5,755 nucleotides of DNA from Deltaproteobacteria bacterium (lineage in GTDB: Bacteria > Bdellovibrionota_C > UBA2361 > JAAYZI01). Every line of letters starts with the position of its first letter. Position 1 is the stretch's first letter. Both the position numbers and the translations under genes were made by a program. This document shows, one piece after another, positions 5,669 through 5,755 of this stretch. The notes beneath the pieces are model-generated. The model worked only from the letters and a program-made list of their open reading frames with translations, did not search any database and was not told the origin of the DNA. The stretch is taken from contig JAAYZI010000298.1 of assembly GCA_012514925.1 (NCBI GenBank), positions 1-5,755 of the forward strand, written 5' to 3'.

Positions 5669-5755
5669 CCAACATTAGGTCGTACCAGATTGGATGACCT
5701 TACATTTTATATGAAGAAATCTAACATTGGCTGTGTGATTAAATACTGACTAGTA
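5600..5755. repeat. R1 direct repeat, copy 2
   Basis: This is the second copy of the repeat seen at 1-154, in the same orientation, running to the window end. It differs by four substitutions and an extra 2 nt in the segment around 5705-5711. Sequence to the left of 5600 shows that the unit probably begins at 5586, where the left arm of the long inverted repeat starts. The matching part of copy 1 would lie outside the window. The small internal inverted repeat of copy 1 is conserved here at 5678-5699. Confidence 0.9.

Overview
The window reads as a short surface-polysaccharide (O-antigen, capsule or exopolysaccharide) gene cassette from a Gram-negative bacterium, most likely a proteobacterium. 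Base composition is mid-range, genes are tightly packed with 4-nt stop/start overlaps, and every gene belongs to a family typical of nucleotide-sugar synthesis or glycan decoration. Nothing in the sequence identifies the species.

Layout: positions 1-287 are non-coding. They hold the first copy of a ~155-bp repeat (R1, 1-154) and the first copy of a 42-bp repeat with a palindrome (R2, 204-245). Positions 288-3294 carry three co-oriented minus-strand genes, transcribed right to left: a membrane-anchored family 2 glycosyltransferase, a WxcM/FdtD-type fusion (left-handed beta-helix acyltransferase plus dTDP-4-oxo-6-deoxyglucose 3,4-ketoisomerase), and a DegT/DnrJ/EryC1 PLP aminotransferase. Each pair overlaps by 4 nt (ATGA, then TTGA), so they very probably form one coupled operon. 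A divergent intergenic stretch of ~215 bp (3295-3510) contains two hairpin-forming sequences. A plus-strand GNAT acetyltransferase (3511-4053) follows. It overlaps tail to tail by 17 nt with a minus-strand acyltransferase-3 membrane protein (4037 to 5284, or to 5338 with a TTG start). Positions 5339-5755 are non-coding: a 135-bp MITE-like element ending in the second R2 copy, a terminator-like hairpin, and the second R1 copy.

How the genes work together (inference from families): the ketoisomerase half of the fusion converts dTDP-4-keto-6-deoxyglucose to the 3-keto isomer, the aminotransferase aminates C3, and the acyltransferase half N-acylates it. The product would be a dTDP-3-acylamino-3,6-dideoxyhexose (Fuc3NAc- or Qui3NAc-like). 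The GT2 enzyme probably moves a sugar onto polyprenyl phosphate or a lipid-linked glycan, while the GNAT and acyltransferase-3 proteins would add further acyl groups. The genes that make dTDP-4-keto-6-deoxyglucose (rmlA, rmlB) are not here and must lie elsewhere.

The most noteworthy feature is the arrangement R1-R2-genes-R2-R1, with all repeats in direct orientation. This makes the gene block a candidate for gain, loss or amplification by recombination.
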